Part shown: positions 8,607 through 17,685 of the stretch, piece by piece | Numbering within the stretch: position 1 is the first letter of the stretch | Layout of the letters: the number at the start of each line of letters is the position of its first letter | Source: UBA2377 sp964525935 | GTDB lineage: Bacteria > Verrucomicrobiota > Verrucomicrobiia > Opitutales > Opitutaceae | DNA: 64,000 nucleotides | Direction of reading: 5' to 3' | NCBI GenBank assembly: GCA_964525935.1 | Contig: CAZGJZ010000010.1 | Span: 83,619 to 147,618 of the forward strand | The notes under the pieces: model-generated | Databases searched by the model: none | What the model saw: the letters and a program-made list of their open reading frames with translations, nothing else | Told to the model about the DNA's origin: nothing | Position numbers and translations under genes: made by a program

Positions 8607-8699
8607 CGTTTTCGTTTCGATTTTATTTTGTGATTGGTGGGCTTCATCTCAATTTATGGATTTTTTCATGCGTTCACTACTCTCACATACACCACGCAC

Positions 8700-9092
8700 T
8701 CACTTCAACGAGGAGGTGATAAAGGTCATGACGATTCCGTGTTCGCGAAACAGTCGCTCGACGTTTTCGTGGATGAACTCCGTACACTTCCTCTTCCCCG
8801 CCTCGGGATCCGAACGGCGGTCCCATCGATTCATGGCGTCGAGCGGTGAAGTCTTGGTGAAGACGATGCGGCGGCAAGAGGGCGGCGATTTCTTGACGCG
8901 CTCGCACACCGTCTTGAAATACTTCTTCAACCACATGAGTTTGAAATCCACGTCGAACAATCGCATCTTGGGACGCAGTTCACACCACACGTCGTCGTCC
9001 ACGAGAATCGTCTCGTGGTCGCCCGTAGGGATTGAAGCCTCGTCGTAGGCCTTGACTCCCACACAAACGACTTCCACGATGCGATCCGACAT
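8700..9092 (-). CDS. Unknown small protein (130 aa)
   Basis: ATG at 9092. Compact alpha/beta sequence with a hydrophobic first strand (RIVEVVCVGVKAY), DDDVW and a basic middle (KLMWLKKYFKTVCERVKK). The C-terminal half has RRIVFTKTSPLDAMNRWDRR and a final hydrophobic stretch. Upstream are four CTAC tandem repeats (9101-9116) rather than an obvious promoter motif. No family recognised. Confidence 0.65.
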   Translation of the reverse strand: MSDRIVEVVCVGVKAYDEASIPTGDHETILVDDDVWCELRPKMRLFDVDFKLMWLKKYFKTVCERVKKSPPSCRRIVFTKTSPLDAMNRWDRRSDPEAGKRKCTEFIHENVERLFREHGIVMTFITSSLK

Positions 9093-9191
9093 TTTCGGCC
9101 TACCTACCTACCTACCAACCACCGCTCGAGCGACGATTTTAGTAAGGAATCGACTTTAAAATTGATAGGTGATTTTTTATATCCCCCCTCT

Positions 9192-9941
9192 TCACGCGAT
9201 GTAACGACGGAGAATTCGCTCGACGCTCCAGAACACGTCGTGGTGGGCGTAGATGTCCAGAAGCAACATGACGACGACCATCCAGAAGAATGCCTCGAAC
9301 CTGGGCGCGATGCGAAGAATCAACATCACGAGCACCATCATGATGAGACTCACACAACATCGCGTCGCGAGTCTCTTGAGTTCGAACTCGTCCACGAGAA
9401 GAACGTGATCGTCGTCCTCGTCCTCATTCACATCATCCACGTTTTGGAACTTTACGGCCTTCTTTACGTTGTTGACGGATTCCACCACCACCACCGTCTC
9501 CTCCTCTTCTTCATCCTCCACTTCCACTTTTTCCCCGTCCTCGTCGTCATTGTCCGTATCGGCATCGACAATTTCGGGAGTTTCCGAATCGGGAGGCGGC
9601 ATCTCGATCTCCATTAACGACCCAATCTCGATGGACGCCGAGGTTTGAGTCGTCGGAGACGGGGTGGGCGTGGTGCTCGTGGAGGGGACGACGTATTCCG
9701 TCACGACCGATTCCCCGCGACCGATTTCGCGATCGACCGATTCCAAAAGTGCGGCCAACGTCGTTTGGGAAACGTTTCGTCGCAATTCGGGGGAGATCGT
9801 CGACATCGCCTCCGCCGTCGCGCTCGCGGCATGAGCAGACACCGGAGGAACGGGTGGTGAACGTTTCGGGGGGATCGGAGGGAGCGATGAGCTCGTCGGT
9901 GCCTTCCCCTGTGCGACCATGACTTTCATCTTCTTCGGCAT
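9192..9941 (-). CDS. Tail-anchored acidic membrane protein (249 aa)
   Basis: Start set at ATG 9941; the longer frame begins with TTG and crosses the promoter region. The first 160 residues are Pro/Ser/Thr-rich and then strongly acidic (DADTDNDDEDGEKVEVEDEEEEE). Residues about 200-240 form two closely spaced hydrophobic segments (CCVSLIMMVLVMLILRI and FFWMVVVMLLLDIYA), so the protein is probably anchored by a C-terminal hairpin with a large cytosolic domain. It diverges from the gene at 10073; the shared upstream region holds AATAATCACAATTCG on the minus strand. Function unknown. Confidence 0.7.
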   Translation of the reverse strand: MPKKMKVMVAQGKAPTSSSLPPIPPKRSPPVPPVSAHAASATAEAMSTISPELRRNVSQTTLAALLESVDREIGRGESVVTEYVVPSTSTTPTPSPTTQTSASIEIGSLMEIEMPPPDSETPEIVDADTDNDDEDGEKVEVEDEEEEETVVVVESVNNVKKAVKFQNVDDVNEDEDDDHVLLVDEFELKRLATRCCVSLIMMVLVMLILRIAPRFEAFFWMVVVMLLLDIYAHHDVFWSVERILRRYIA

Positions 9942-10072
9942 GGTGTTTTTTGGGATGGAACGGCGGGAGTCGAGAACGGAGAGTGGAGGTGCACGTGCGT
10001 GCGTCTTTCCGAGACGAATTGTGATTATTTCGTTCAATCACTCTTCTCATTATCTTTCGCGGACAAAAAGGA

Positions 10073-10732
10073 ATGGATCGCTTTCTTCGCGAACTGGGGG
10101 AAGATCTCGCGGGGTTTGAAGATGAGCTCGGAATCGACCTGATTGAGGAGACGGAGCTCGATTCGACGGACGAGGAGGCGACGGGAAACGCCGGGGGACA
10201 CGCGAACTCATCCTCCGCCGCCTCCTCGTCCCACGTCGTCGTCGACGTGAGCGAGTTCCCCGAATGGCGGGAGAATTGGATCGATCTACTCAAGAACCAC
10301 CACCACGCGATGCGCGACGCCGTCCTGGCCGAACACGACGAGGAGGGGGAAGTCGCGGTCGAGCGCGTGCTCTACCCCATCCTCAATCGCCTTCACGAGA
10401 CGTATTGGAATTGCACGGGCGAACTGGACCACGCGATAAACGACGTCGCCGAGGAATCCGCGCTCTTCGATCCCGCGCACCGCGTCATTGCGAAGAAGTT
10501 CATGTTGCTCGCGATTCTCACGATCCCCGACGCGGAGTGTTCCATCATCCGCGATCTCCGCAACGAATGGTACGAAGTCGATCCGGGATTCAGGACGTTT
10601 GTGAACGTCTCGGAACCCATCGCGGTAAAGGTGGGAAAGAGCGAGGACATCGAGGATTTCGTGAAATCGTTCGTCATGGCGTACCGCACCACGTGTCTCA
10701 CCCACGTACCCCCCTCGATCGTTTCACAATAA
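10073..10732 (+). CDS. Unknown soluble protein (219 aa)
   Basis: ATG at 10073 after an AT-rich leader. The N-terminal 65 residues are acidic and serine-rich; the rest looks globular and largely helical, with WIDLLKNHHHAMRDAV, a conserved-looking NRLHETYWNCTGELDHAIND and the hydrophobic IAKKFMLLAILTIPDAECSI. No membrane segment, signal peptide or known motif. The downstream gene at 10786 follows after 53 nt on the same strand. Confidence 0.68.
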   Translation: MDRFLRELGEDLAGFEDELGIDLIEETELDSTDEEATGNAGGHANSSSAASSSHVVVDVSEFPEWRENWIDLLKNHHHAMRDAVLAEHDEEGEVAVERVLYPILNRLHETYWNCTGELDHAINDVAEESALFDPAHRVIAKKFMLLAILTIPDAECSIIRDLRNEWYEVDPGFRTFVNVSEPIAVKVGKSEDIEDFVKSFVMAYRTTCLTHVPPSIVSQ

Positions 10733-10785
10733 GGAAGGGCTTTTCATCGTTTCGCCGGAATTGAAAAAAATCGATCGCGCGTGAA

Positions 10786-11445
10786 ATGGTGGTCGAAACG
10801 CGCGATTTCGATATCTGGTGCGAGTGCGTGCGGAACGACGCGGTGCGCGCGACCCTGCGTCATCTCATGGTGGTCGACGAGAACGGCGAGGCGTCTCGAT
10901 ACGTCATGAGCGCCACGAAGGTCCAGATGTACATCGACGATACGGTGAAACGGTTTCGAAAAGTGATGCGAAACCACCCGTGCGGTCACGTAATCGAGTT
11001 GGCGACGCGCGCGAATCACGAAATGCACTTTCTGGGAAGAGTGGACGGGTGCGAACGCGACGCGAGGTGCGAGATAACGAAGGCTTCACACGCGGAAACA
11101 AACGTCGTGGAGTTTCGCGTGCCGGGGGAAGTGGAGGTGAAGGAAGAGGTGGAGGCGGAAGAGGCGGAAGAAGGCATGGAGAAGAAAAAAAAACGAAACC
11201 TCGTCGTGGTCTCGACGGGAATCGCGTGGGATTTCTTGATGCGAGTCTACGCCTTTGCGCATTTCTCGGAGCGCGTGCGCGATTTCCCCACGACGGACCT
11301 CGTGTCGTTGAAAGCCGAGTTCGACGCGGCCGACGAGTTGATTCAGACGTGTCTGAAATTGAACGCCGCGAACGAAGCGAACGAGGCGAACGAAGCGAAC
11401 GAAGCGAAACTCATCGAAAACGGAGACGATGAATTGATTGATTGA
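10786..11445 (+). CDS. Unknown protein with NEA repeats (219 aa)
   Basis: ATG at 10786, with AATTGAAAAAAATCG just upstream. Three parts are visible: an N-terminal globular region with several cysteines (FDIWCECVRND ... CGHVIEL ... CERDARCE), a charged linker (KEEVEAEEAEEGMEKKKKR) and a C-terminal helical region ending in tandem NEA tripeptides near residues 195-205. The repeat arises from a GCGAACGAA nucleotide repeat. Family not recognised. Confidence 0.65.
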   Translation: MVVETRDFDIWCECVRNDAVRATLRHLMVVDENGEASRYVMSATKVQMYIDDTVKRFRKVMRNHPCGHVIELATRANHEMHFLGRVDGCERDARCEITKASHAETNVVEFRVPGEVEVKEEVEAEEAEEGMEKKKKRNLVVVSTGIAWDFLMRVYAFAHFSERVRDFPTTDLVSLKAEFDAADELIQTCLKLNAANEANEANEANEAKLIENGDDELID

Positions 11446-11508
11446 GTCTTCTTCTTATGTCTTTCTTTCTTTCTTTCGATCTTTCTGTCTTCTCTCCTCC
11501 CCCCGTCT

Positions 11509-13056
11509 TTAAACGTCCATCACATCCACCTTGACCACCTTTTCCTCGTCCTCCTCCTCTTCGTCGTCCTCCTCGTCTTCATCGTCTTCATCGTCCTCCT
11601 CGTCGTCATCGTCTTCGTCGTCTTCATCCTCCTCGTCTTCCTCGTCTTCCTCCTCCACCTCTTCATCGACTGCCGCGGAAGCCACCTCTTCTACCGCGGT
11701 AGTCGTCTCCACCTTCTTTTCGTCTGGCGCGGTGGTCTCGTCGACCGACGCTTCGATCGCTTTTTCCACTTCCGCGGAAGCCACCACCTCTTCTACCGCG
11801 GCAGTCGTCTCCTCCTTCTTTTCATCTGGCGCGGCAGTCTCTTCGACCGACGCTTCGATCGCTTTTTCATCTACCGCGGCAGTCGTCTCGATCGCTTTTT
11901 CCTCTACCGCGGCAGTCGCGTCGTCTGGCGCGGCAGACTCGTCGGCAGACTCATCATCGGACTCATCGTCGGACGCTTCGGTCGCCTCCTCCGCATTCAC
12001 GTCGTCTACCGCGGCAGCCAACTTCGTCGCATCTTCCTCAGCCGCGGCAATCTTCTGTTTAGCCGCCTCCACTGCGGCCGCCATCGCGGCGTTGGCCCCA
12101 TCCACACTCCATTTCAACGCCGCGTTGTACGTATCACACTCCTTACGATCCGCGGCGAGAAGCTCGTCGAGACGGGGAAAGGGTTGGATGGGATGGGGGT
12201 AGTTGACGTGTTTCGTGAAGAGAAAGTCGAGACGAACGGGCGCGGTATCGTCGGTTTCGGGGAGTGACTTCATGAGTTCCATTACCACGGTGGAATGAGG
12301 AGGCGCGTCCTTCGTCGAGTCCTTCGTCGAGTCCTTCGTCGAGTCCGTCGTCGTCGAGGCAAGACATCGATCAAGGTACTCGCACAGAAACCACATCTTT
12401 TGGATGAAGCGCTCGTTGGCATTGAGGTGAACGAGGATGCGCGCGAGGTTATCGCTCGGACCGTACTTCTCCATCCCCGCGTCCAACTCTTCTTGGTACG
12501 TGAGATACGCCGCGAGGAGAAAGTCGCGATACGAACGACGACGTTCGGTCACTTCTTCGTCCTCGTCCTTCAAGAACCCGAAACGTTCCTCGTAGGCGCG
12601 TTGCATCGCATCCGAGTCCACCTCGGAGCTGTAGGCGTAGAGCCCCCCGAAGTAGGCGATGTAGTAGTTTCGCGCGACCCCGAAAGTCAGCGCGAGAAGG
12701 TGCCACGGCACGAAGCGTTGGGTGAACAACGGGATGTCGCACCATCGCTTTCCGCCCATTTCGTAGACGTGCAAGATGCTGGGCGTCTCGATCACGACCG
12801 ATTCGATTCGGAGACCTTGTGACGCGTTCAGGAGTTTCACCAAGGTCTCGATGTCGTTGAAGACGTTCATGTGAATGCGACGCGGCTTCACGGGAAGGAT
12901 CGACTGAGTCGGTTTCTTCTCGGGCTCCGCGAGCTTCGCGACGTCCTCGGCGTTCTCCACCGGCTTCTCGACGTCCGGTTGAACCGCGGCGGCATTCTCC
13001 TCGCTTTTGGATTGATTCAACAACTCCTCATCGCTTTGAACTTGGGTGGCCGGCAT
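11509..13056 (-). CDS. Large protein with globular N-half and long acidic, repetitive C-half (515 aa)
   Basis: ATG at 13056. Residues 60-300 look globular, with aromatic-rich stretches (FTQRFVPWHLLALTFGVARNYYIAYF) and helices. A DSTKDSTKDSTKD repeat lies near residue 235. From about 330 the sequence becomes Ala/Glu-rich with imperfect repeats of ETTAAVEE and AIEASVEETAAPDEKK, then about 60 almost purely Asp/Glu residues before VVKVDVMDV. Such tails are common in histone-binding and nucleoplasmin-like proteins; with histone genes nearby a chaperone-type role is conceivable, but no diagnostic domain is visible. The opposite frame is a poly-serine shadow. Confidence 0.72.
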   Translation of the reverse strand: MPATQVQSDEELLNQSKSEENAAAVQPDVEKPVENAEDVAKLAEPEKKPTQSILPVKPRRIHMNVFNDIETLVKLLNASQGLRIESVVIETPSILHVYEMGGKRWCDIPLFTQRFVPWHLLALTFGVARNYYIAYFGGLYAYSSEVDSDAMQRAYEERFGFLKDEDEEVTERRRSYRDFLLAAYLTYQEELDAGMEKYGPSDNLARILVHLNANERFIQKMWFLCEYLDRCLASTTTDSTKDSTKDSTKDAPPHSTVVMELMKSLPETDDTAPVRLDFLFTKHVNYPHPIQPFPRLDELLAADRKECDTYNAALKWSVDGANAAMAAAVEAAKQKIAAAEEDATKLAAAVDDVNAEEATEASDDESDDESADESAAPDDATAAVEEKAIETTAAVDEKAIEASVEETAAPDEKKEETTAAVEEVVASAEVEKAIEASVDETTAPDEKKVETTTAVEEVASAAVDEEVEEEDEEDEEDEDDEDDDDEEDDEDDEDEEDDEEEEDEEKVVKVDVMDV

Positions 13057-13172
13057 TGTCTCGTATCAAAAAAGGAAAAAGGAAAAAAGAATCGTCGATC
13101 GGCGCGCGTTTGATGATGCGTTATCAATTTGTGAGTCGCTCTCCCCCCTCCTCATAAAATAACAAACGAAGG

Positions 13173-14273
13173 ATGTTTAACGATTCCACGGGAAACGTCA
13201 CGACGACGACCCCCCCGCCCACGAACGACTCCACGTCCCTCGACGAGGGGGGCGCCCTAACGGGCAACGCGACGTCGGCGCCGACCCGATCGCCCGCAAT
13301 GAGCGCCGCGGGGTGGTTGGGAACGTACATCTCCGAGCCGTTTCTGAACGATTACCAAAACGTCCCGTATTTCGTAAAGCTGATCTTCCCCACCTTGGGA
13401 ATCCTCGCCGTGATGTACACGCTCCGAAGCCTGCGAGGCCAACCCGTCACGACGAGCGGCATCGTGGCGCACCTCAACACCGTCGCGTTTTGCATCGCCT
13501 TCCTCCCCGAGACGCTCGTGGTGGCGGCATTCTATTACATCGCCTCGTGCGCGCTTTCCAAGGAGATTTACCACGGCGGACGAAAGACGCACCTCCTCTT
13601 CAGTCTCACGATGGTGGGGCTCGCGATCGCGACGGCGTTGGAGAACACCTTCCACGAACGACGCGCGCTAGTGTGGACCTACGTCACCGCCGTGGTGATT
13701 CACGCACTCTTCGTGAGACGCGAGGTTCGCACCAACGACGAGTCGCAATCCCCGTACGTTTTACACCGCGTGTTTTTCCTGGACGCCGTCGTGGCGATTA
13801 CCGTCGGGATCCTCTACGAGCGAAACGTGCCGAACGCCACCTGGATTCTGATCGCCTTGATGAGTTTGGTGAAGGGCATGCGACTGTTTCATTACTACTC
13901 ACCCGTCCCCGAAATCACCGTGATCCCGGCCGGGTTGGAAACGCACGCGGCGAACGCGACGGGGTCGTCCACCGGCCCGAGCGGCGCAATCGGCGGAGCC
14001 GCGCCCATGGAACGAAGCGAGTTTCACACGTTTCGCACGGCAAACGTCCATCCCGTGTCGAATCCCGCCGCGAGCGTCGCCGCAACCGAGGGCGCTAGCC
14101 CCCCCGCCGCCCAACTAAAGCGGTCTCTTCCGTTTCAGCATTACCGCGTCGGGCCCTCCTCGGCCTACCCCCCGCCCATGGAAGCGCCCCTCGATCTTCG
14201 TCGCGCACATTACGGACACTACAACGATGCGGACGACGACGGAATCGAGAACGAGGACGTGACGGCGGTTTGA
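13173..14273 (+). CDS. Polytopic membrane protein with glycosylated N-terminus (366 aa)
   Basis: ATG at 13173. The first 50 residues are Thr/Ser/Pro-rich with several N-X-S/T sequons, as for an extracellular tail. About six hydrophobic helices follow between residues 65 and 245 (for example VKLIFPTLGILAVMYTL, LPETLVVAAFYYIA, NATWILIALMSLVKGMRLF). The C-terminal 120 residues are Ala/Pro/Ser-rich and probably cytosolic. The last helix contains a lysine, which invites comparison with rhodopsins, but I see no further rhodopsin signature. Same strand as the next membrane protein gene at 14363. Confidence 0.72.
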   Translation: MFNDSTGNVTTTTPPPTNDSTSLDEGGALTGNATSAPTRSPAMSAAGWLGTYISEPFLNDYQNVPYFVKLIFPTLGILAVMYTLRSLRGQPVTTSGIVAHLNTVAFCIAFLPETLVVAAFYYIASCALSKEIYHGGRKTHLLFSLTMVGLAIATALENTFHERRALVWTYVTAVVIHALFVRREVRTNDESQSPYVLHRVFFLDAVVAITVGILYERNVPNATWILIALMSLVKGMRLFHYYSPVPEITVIPAGLETHAANATGSSTGPSGAIGGAAPMERSEFHTFRTANVHPVSNPAASVAATEGASPPAAQLKRSLPFQHYRVGPSSAYPPPMEAPLDLRRAHYGHYNDADDDGIENEDVTAV

Positions 14274-14340
14274 GGAGTGCGTGTGTGTGTGTGTGCGTGC
14301 GTGTGTGCGATAAAAGAAGGAGAATCGAAATACAGTAATA

Positions 14341-14356
14341 AAAATCACAAATTTTC
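14341..14356 (+). promoter_or_regulatory. Canonical promoter motif
   Basis: AAAAATCACAAATTTT, 6 nt before the ATG at 14363. It follows a GT-rich microsatellite (14280-14308) after the previous stop codon. Confidence 0.65.
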
Positions 14357-14362
14357 CCCCGA

Positions 14363-15385
14363 ATGGCGACTTCGACGACGTCGTTGCGAAACCCCGCAAC
14401 CGACGCGTTCGCGCGATTCTCATCTTTTCCCGATACATCGACGACGATGCGTCGATGGGTAGCGGCGACTGGAACGGGGGAGAATTGCACGAGGTTCTGG
14501 GGAAACGATGCCTTCATCTTCACGCTGCATCACGGGTGTTCCGTCCCCTCGATGCTCGTGATCGTCTACAGCGGGGCGATCGCGTTCGCCTCGGTGTGTC
14601 TGATTGTCTACTGCGCGAAGTCGATGATGTCGTGCCGCGCAGAGTACGAGGAGAAGCTGCGCGCCTCGATCGAGCCCGCGTACGCGAACGAGATTGCGAA
14701 CTCGATACGATGCTGCGATCTCTTTCGCTCGATCCGCTTCTCGTTGTTCGCCCAGACGATTGCGTTTGCGATCCTCTTCACGGGCTACGCCGTGACGACC
14801 TCGCTTCTCCCCTTCGCCCCCGATCTTACGGCGGACGCCTCGGCGATGCACGCCTTACAAAGCGTGATTTTGTTCGTGTACTACGCGAGTCTGCTTCGCG
14901 TCTCGCAAATGACCAACATCAAGGCGACGAACGAGGGGGAGACCAAGACGCCCACGCAACGCCTCACCATGACGTTTGTGATACCCGCCGTCGTCATGGG
15001 CGGCGTCATGTACATCGGGGTGGCGACGGGAATGGCCTTCGACACGACGCGATACGTGTTTGCGATTCACATCGTGATTGAGTGGATCTACGTCTTGGGA
15101 GTGGTGAACGACATGCACGAACTCGGGAAAACGCTTCAGGGAAGACGAGTCTCGCTCGGAATCCCGTTGGATTCCACGAACGACGTGGGGGAACGCATGA
15201 TGTCGCTCGCGAGCACGTGCGGTGTCATGCACTCCATTCGAACGGTCGCCCTCTTGGGGATTCTCATGAATGCGTATTCCCCAAACGTGGGCGAGAGCAC
15301 GGCCGTCGTCGGCTTGGAAATCATCTCACAATGCGAGTTGTTGGCGGAACTGTTTTACGTCGTGGTGAGATTGCCGAAACGATGA
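14363..15385 (+). CDS. Seven-helix-type polytopic membrane protein (340 aa)
   Basis: ATG at 14363 immediately after the promoter motif. About seven hydrophobic segments can be seen: near residues 55-80 (MLVIVYSGAIAFASVCLIVY), 115-140, 155-175, 200-220, 225-245, 285-300 and 310-335. The loop after helix 1 has CRAEYEEKLRASIEPAYANE. No conserved GPCR or transporter motif is recognised. It pairs with the preceding polytopic gene; both are probably expressed from the same strand as separate units, because each has its own upstream AT-rich leader. Confidence 0.7.
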   Translation: MATSTTSLRNPATDAFARFSSFPDTSTTMRRWVAATGTGENCTRFWGNDAFIFTLHHGCSVPSMLVIVYSGAIAFASVCLIVYCAKSMMSCRAEYEEKLRASIEPAYANEIANSIRCCDLFRSIRFSLFAQTIAFAILFTGYAVTTSLLPFAPDLTADASAMHALQSVILFVYYASLLRVSQMTNIKATNEGETKTPTQRLTMTFVIPAVVMGGVMYIGVATGMAFDTTRYVFAIHIVIEWIYVLGVVNDMHELGKTLQGRRVSLGIPLDSTNDVGERMMSLASTCGVMHSIRTVALLGILMNAYSPNVGESTAVVGLEIISQCELLAELFYVVVRLPKR

Positions 15386-15490
15386 GTTTATTTATTCCCT
15401 CTTTATGCTCCTTCCCTTCCTCCCTCTTCCCTCTTTTCTTCCTTCCCCTCCCTTCCTCCCCATCCCCAAAAACCGAAACGCTTCACTCGT

Positions 15491-16348
15491 TTACGCGACC
15501 GCGACGGGCTTGGCCTCCTCCACGCCCTCGTCCTCGTCGTAGGGGATTCCCCTCAACGTACAGTAGGACCTCCGGAGTCTCTTGTTGGTGAGCAACTTTT
15601 GAAACGCCTTCTCGAGCAGGTTTCGCGCCTCGGTGTTGTCCTCGCCGGGCTTGTTCACGTAATTGAGAACCGCGTAGTACGCGCGCTTCTGCTTCGGGCT
15701 CAGCCCCTCGATGAAGACGGCCTGCTGATCGAACCACGGCCCCTCGATCATGTCGACCAACTCGAGGTCCGCCTCCTTGATGCCCTTGCGCCCGACGTGG
15801 GCGCGGTACGCGTTCGCGATGATTAAGCGCCTTACCGTCTCGGCCTCCACGGCGTATTGCAACGCCTCGATCGCAATCTCGCTGAAACGAACGTGCTTCT
15901 TGAGTTGCTCGGCGATGTGGCGAAGGAATCGCTGGAACGGAAGCTTCCTGATGAGCAGGGTGCCGGTTCGTTGGTGCTTCTTCACGGCCTGCTCGGCGGT
16001 GAGGTTGTTGTTGTTGTTGCCGCCGGCGCCGGACTTCTTACGAGGCGCCTTCTTGGTGGCCGCCGCGCGCTTTCGCGCGGCTTGGCTGTGTTGCTTCCCC
16101 CCCGCGCGGGAATGCGGGATCGGTTTGTCGTTGTGGATCGACGCGGTGGAGACCGAGGAGGAGGAGGAGGAACCGGAGGAACCGGAGGACGAGCCGGAGG
16201 AAACGGATGAGGTCTCGTCGTTGGGAGCGGAGGAGGGAAGAAAGAAACCGTTCTTGGGGGACTTGCGAGGGAGCTGCGATGCCGGAACACCCCCGCCGCT
16301 CCCCACCGTCGTCCCCTCATTCACGTTGAATTTCATTTTCTTCACCAT
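15491..16348 (-). CDS. Histone H3 homologue with N- and C-terminal extensions (285 aa)
   Basis: Start at ATG 16348, before MVKKMKFNV; the open frame upstream is antisense to the neighbouring gene. The tail is basic and serine-rich with KKAPRKKSGAGG, similar in character to an H3 tail. The histone fold begins near residue 125 and contains the hallmark LIRKLPFQRF (residues 131-140), then HIAEQLKKHVRFSEIAIEAL and RKGIKEADLELV, matching H3 helices alpha-N to alpha-3. Beyond the fold there are about 80 extra residues with no H3 counterpart. Expected to act with H4 and H2A/H2B-type proteins in compacting viral DNA. It is head-to-head with the H2A-like gene at 16494. Confidence 0.9.
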   Translation of the reverse strand: MVKKMKFNVNEGTTVGSGGGVPASQLPRKSPKNGFFLPSSAPNDETSSVSSGSSSGSSGSSSSSSVSTASIHNDKPIPHSRAGGKQHSQAARKRAAATKKAPRKKSGAGGNNNNNLTAEQAVKKHQRTGTLLIRKLPFQRFLRHIAEQLKKHVRFSEIAIEALQYAVEAETVRRLIIANAYRAHVGRKGIKEADLELVDMIEGPWFDQQAVFIEGLSPKQKRAYYAVLNYVNKPGEDNTEARNLLEKAFQKLLTNKRLRRSYCTLRGIPYDEDEGVEEAKPVAVA

Positions 16349-16493
16349 TTTGAACGCTCGAGAATTGTAACGGCGCGCGGGAGATCGTCCGAGCGTGTTT
16401 GTGATCGAATGTGTGTGAATGTGAGCGAATGTGTGGTTTGCGATCTTTTCACTCTCAAAACACAAAAAACGAAGCGAGCGATCGCGCGAGTCC

Positions 16494-17090
16494 ATGACGA
16501 AACGAAAGGTCACCGCCGTTTCATCCGGCAAGAAGAAGAAGAAGAAGAAGGAGAAGACGACGACCAAAAAGCGATCGGTCGCGTCCGGGAAAAAACCGCG
16601 CGTCAATCGACCCTCGTCCACCACCACCGCCCTCGCTCCGTCGTTCTTCTCGTCGTCTTCCTCGTCCTCCAATCCGTTCCGGACGTCGGATCCGGATCGG
16701 GTTTCGGGACTCGACATTCGGCGTCATCTCGAGATGGAAAACGCCAAGAAGCGTTTCGCGGGTTCCCAATTCTTACCGAAAGTGAATCGTCTCAGCGTGG
16801 AGGCCTCGTTTCCCTGGACGGAGGACGCGGTGGCCAACACCATCTTCCAATCGATGCACGCACACATGGGTCTGAATCCTAAACAGCGGCTCATCGCGGA
16901 CGTCGAGCTGATGCGCCTGAACGAGGCCTCGCACGACGTGAGGAACGACCGGATGTCGCCCGAGGAGGTCGAATACGCACTTTACCAGCGCGAGTTGTTG
17001 AGAAGTGGGGGAGGAAAGCTCGGAACGGGGAGGGGAACGTCGAAAAAACTCCGGAATAACCGCCACGACGTCGCGGAAGATGTAGATTGA
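16494..17090 (+). CDS. Probable histone H2A-like protein (198 aa)
   Basis: Start at ATG 16494, following AAACACAAAAAACG. The N-terminal 45 residues are a Lys/Arg-rich tail (KKKKKKKEK). The core carries AGSQFLPKVNRL, comparable with the AGLQFPVGRVHRLL signature of H2A, then an LIADVELMRLNEASHD stretch comparable with H2A helix 2, and NDRMSPEEVEYAL comparable with H2A loop 2 and helix 3 (TRIIPRHLQLAI). The match is divergent but follows in order. Divergent pairing with H3 supports a histone identity. Alternative: another basic chromatin protein. Confidence 0.5.
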   Translation: MTKRKVTAVSSGKKKKKKKEKTTTKKRSVASGKKPRVNRPSSTTTALAPSFFSSSSSSSNPFRTSDPDRVSGLDIRRHLEMENAKKRFAGSQFLPKVNRLSVEASFPWTEDAVANTIFQSMHAHMGLNPKQRLIADVELMRLNEASHDVRNDRMSPEEVEYALYQRELLRSGGGKLGTGRGTSKKLRNNRHDVAEDVD

Positions 17091-17100
17091 GTTTACGGTA

Positions 17101-17574
17101 TCAATCGCCGATGTAATAAGTCCAGAGGAATGAATCGCATCTTTTTAACAACGTAACGATGCGCTCCAGGAGCATTCGCGTTTCTCGTCGTCTTTCCCGA
17201 TCGAGTAGCGAGGCCACGGTGTATTCTCGATCGTGATCTTGAAACACGACGGTCACTCTCAAATCCTGGCCGTACACGGCCGGGTTGAAAACGTCATCGT
17301 CAAACACCTTTCGAAGCATTTCATCGTGCAACTCGTCTTCTATGTCCTCGCGTCGGATGTAGGCACCCAACGAATCCCCATCTCGAGCCTCGATAAGTCG
17401 AAAGATTACACCCACCAACAGTGGGTTCACGATCTTGTACACGAGCAACACACGCGTCGCCTCCGTTTCCGTAAGATATCTTCGTTTCTCAAACGCCTTC
17501 GTGATGGTTTCAACATGACGTTGAATGACGCGCAACTTCTCGCGCGGCGTCGGTTCCGAGAAGAGGTTTCCCAT
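17101..17574 (-). CDS. Small, probably N-myristoylated protein; weak ESCRT-III-like N-terminus (157 aa)
   Basis: ATG at 17574. It starts MGNLFSE, which fits the N-myristoylation rule (Gly2, Ser6). The next helix, TPREKLRVIQRHVETITKAF, has the basic helix layout seen at the start of CHMP2-type ESCRT-III subunits (TPEELLRQNQR). A hydrophobic stretch follows (VLLVYKIVNPLLVGVIFRLI), then an acidic middle and a second helical region. At 157 residues it is shorter than most ESCRT-III proteins, so this is only a suggestion. Membrane-associated cytosolic protein is the safer call. Confidence 0.6.
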   Translation of the reverse strand: MGNLFSEPTPREKLRVIQRHVETITKAFEKRRYLTETEATRVLLVYKIVNPLLVGVIFRLIEARDGDSLGAYIRREDIEDELHDEMLRKVFDDDVFNPAVYGQDLRVTVVFQDHDREYTVASLLDRERRRETRMLLERIVTLLKRCDSFLWTYYIGD

Positions 17575-17685
17575 GTTTTTAGGTTATCTTGTTTGTGTTG
17601 ATTGTCGTGCATTCGTACCTCTCTTTCTCTTTTTCACGCTTCACACGCTTCACACGCTCGTCGACCACACCACACCACACCACAC

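Noticed and set aside
11531..12202. Poly-serine plus-strand frame
   Set aside because: Antisense shadow of the acidic repeats of the gene at 11509.
13173..14273. Rhodopsin or heliorhodopsin call for the polytopic protein
   Set aside because: A lysine in the last helix alone is not enough; helix count is about six and no other signature residues are seen.
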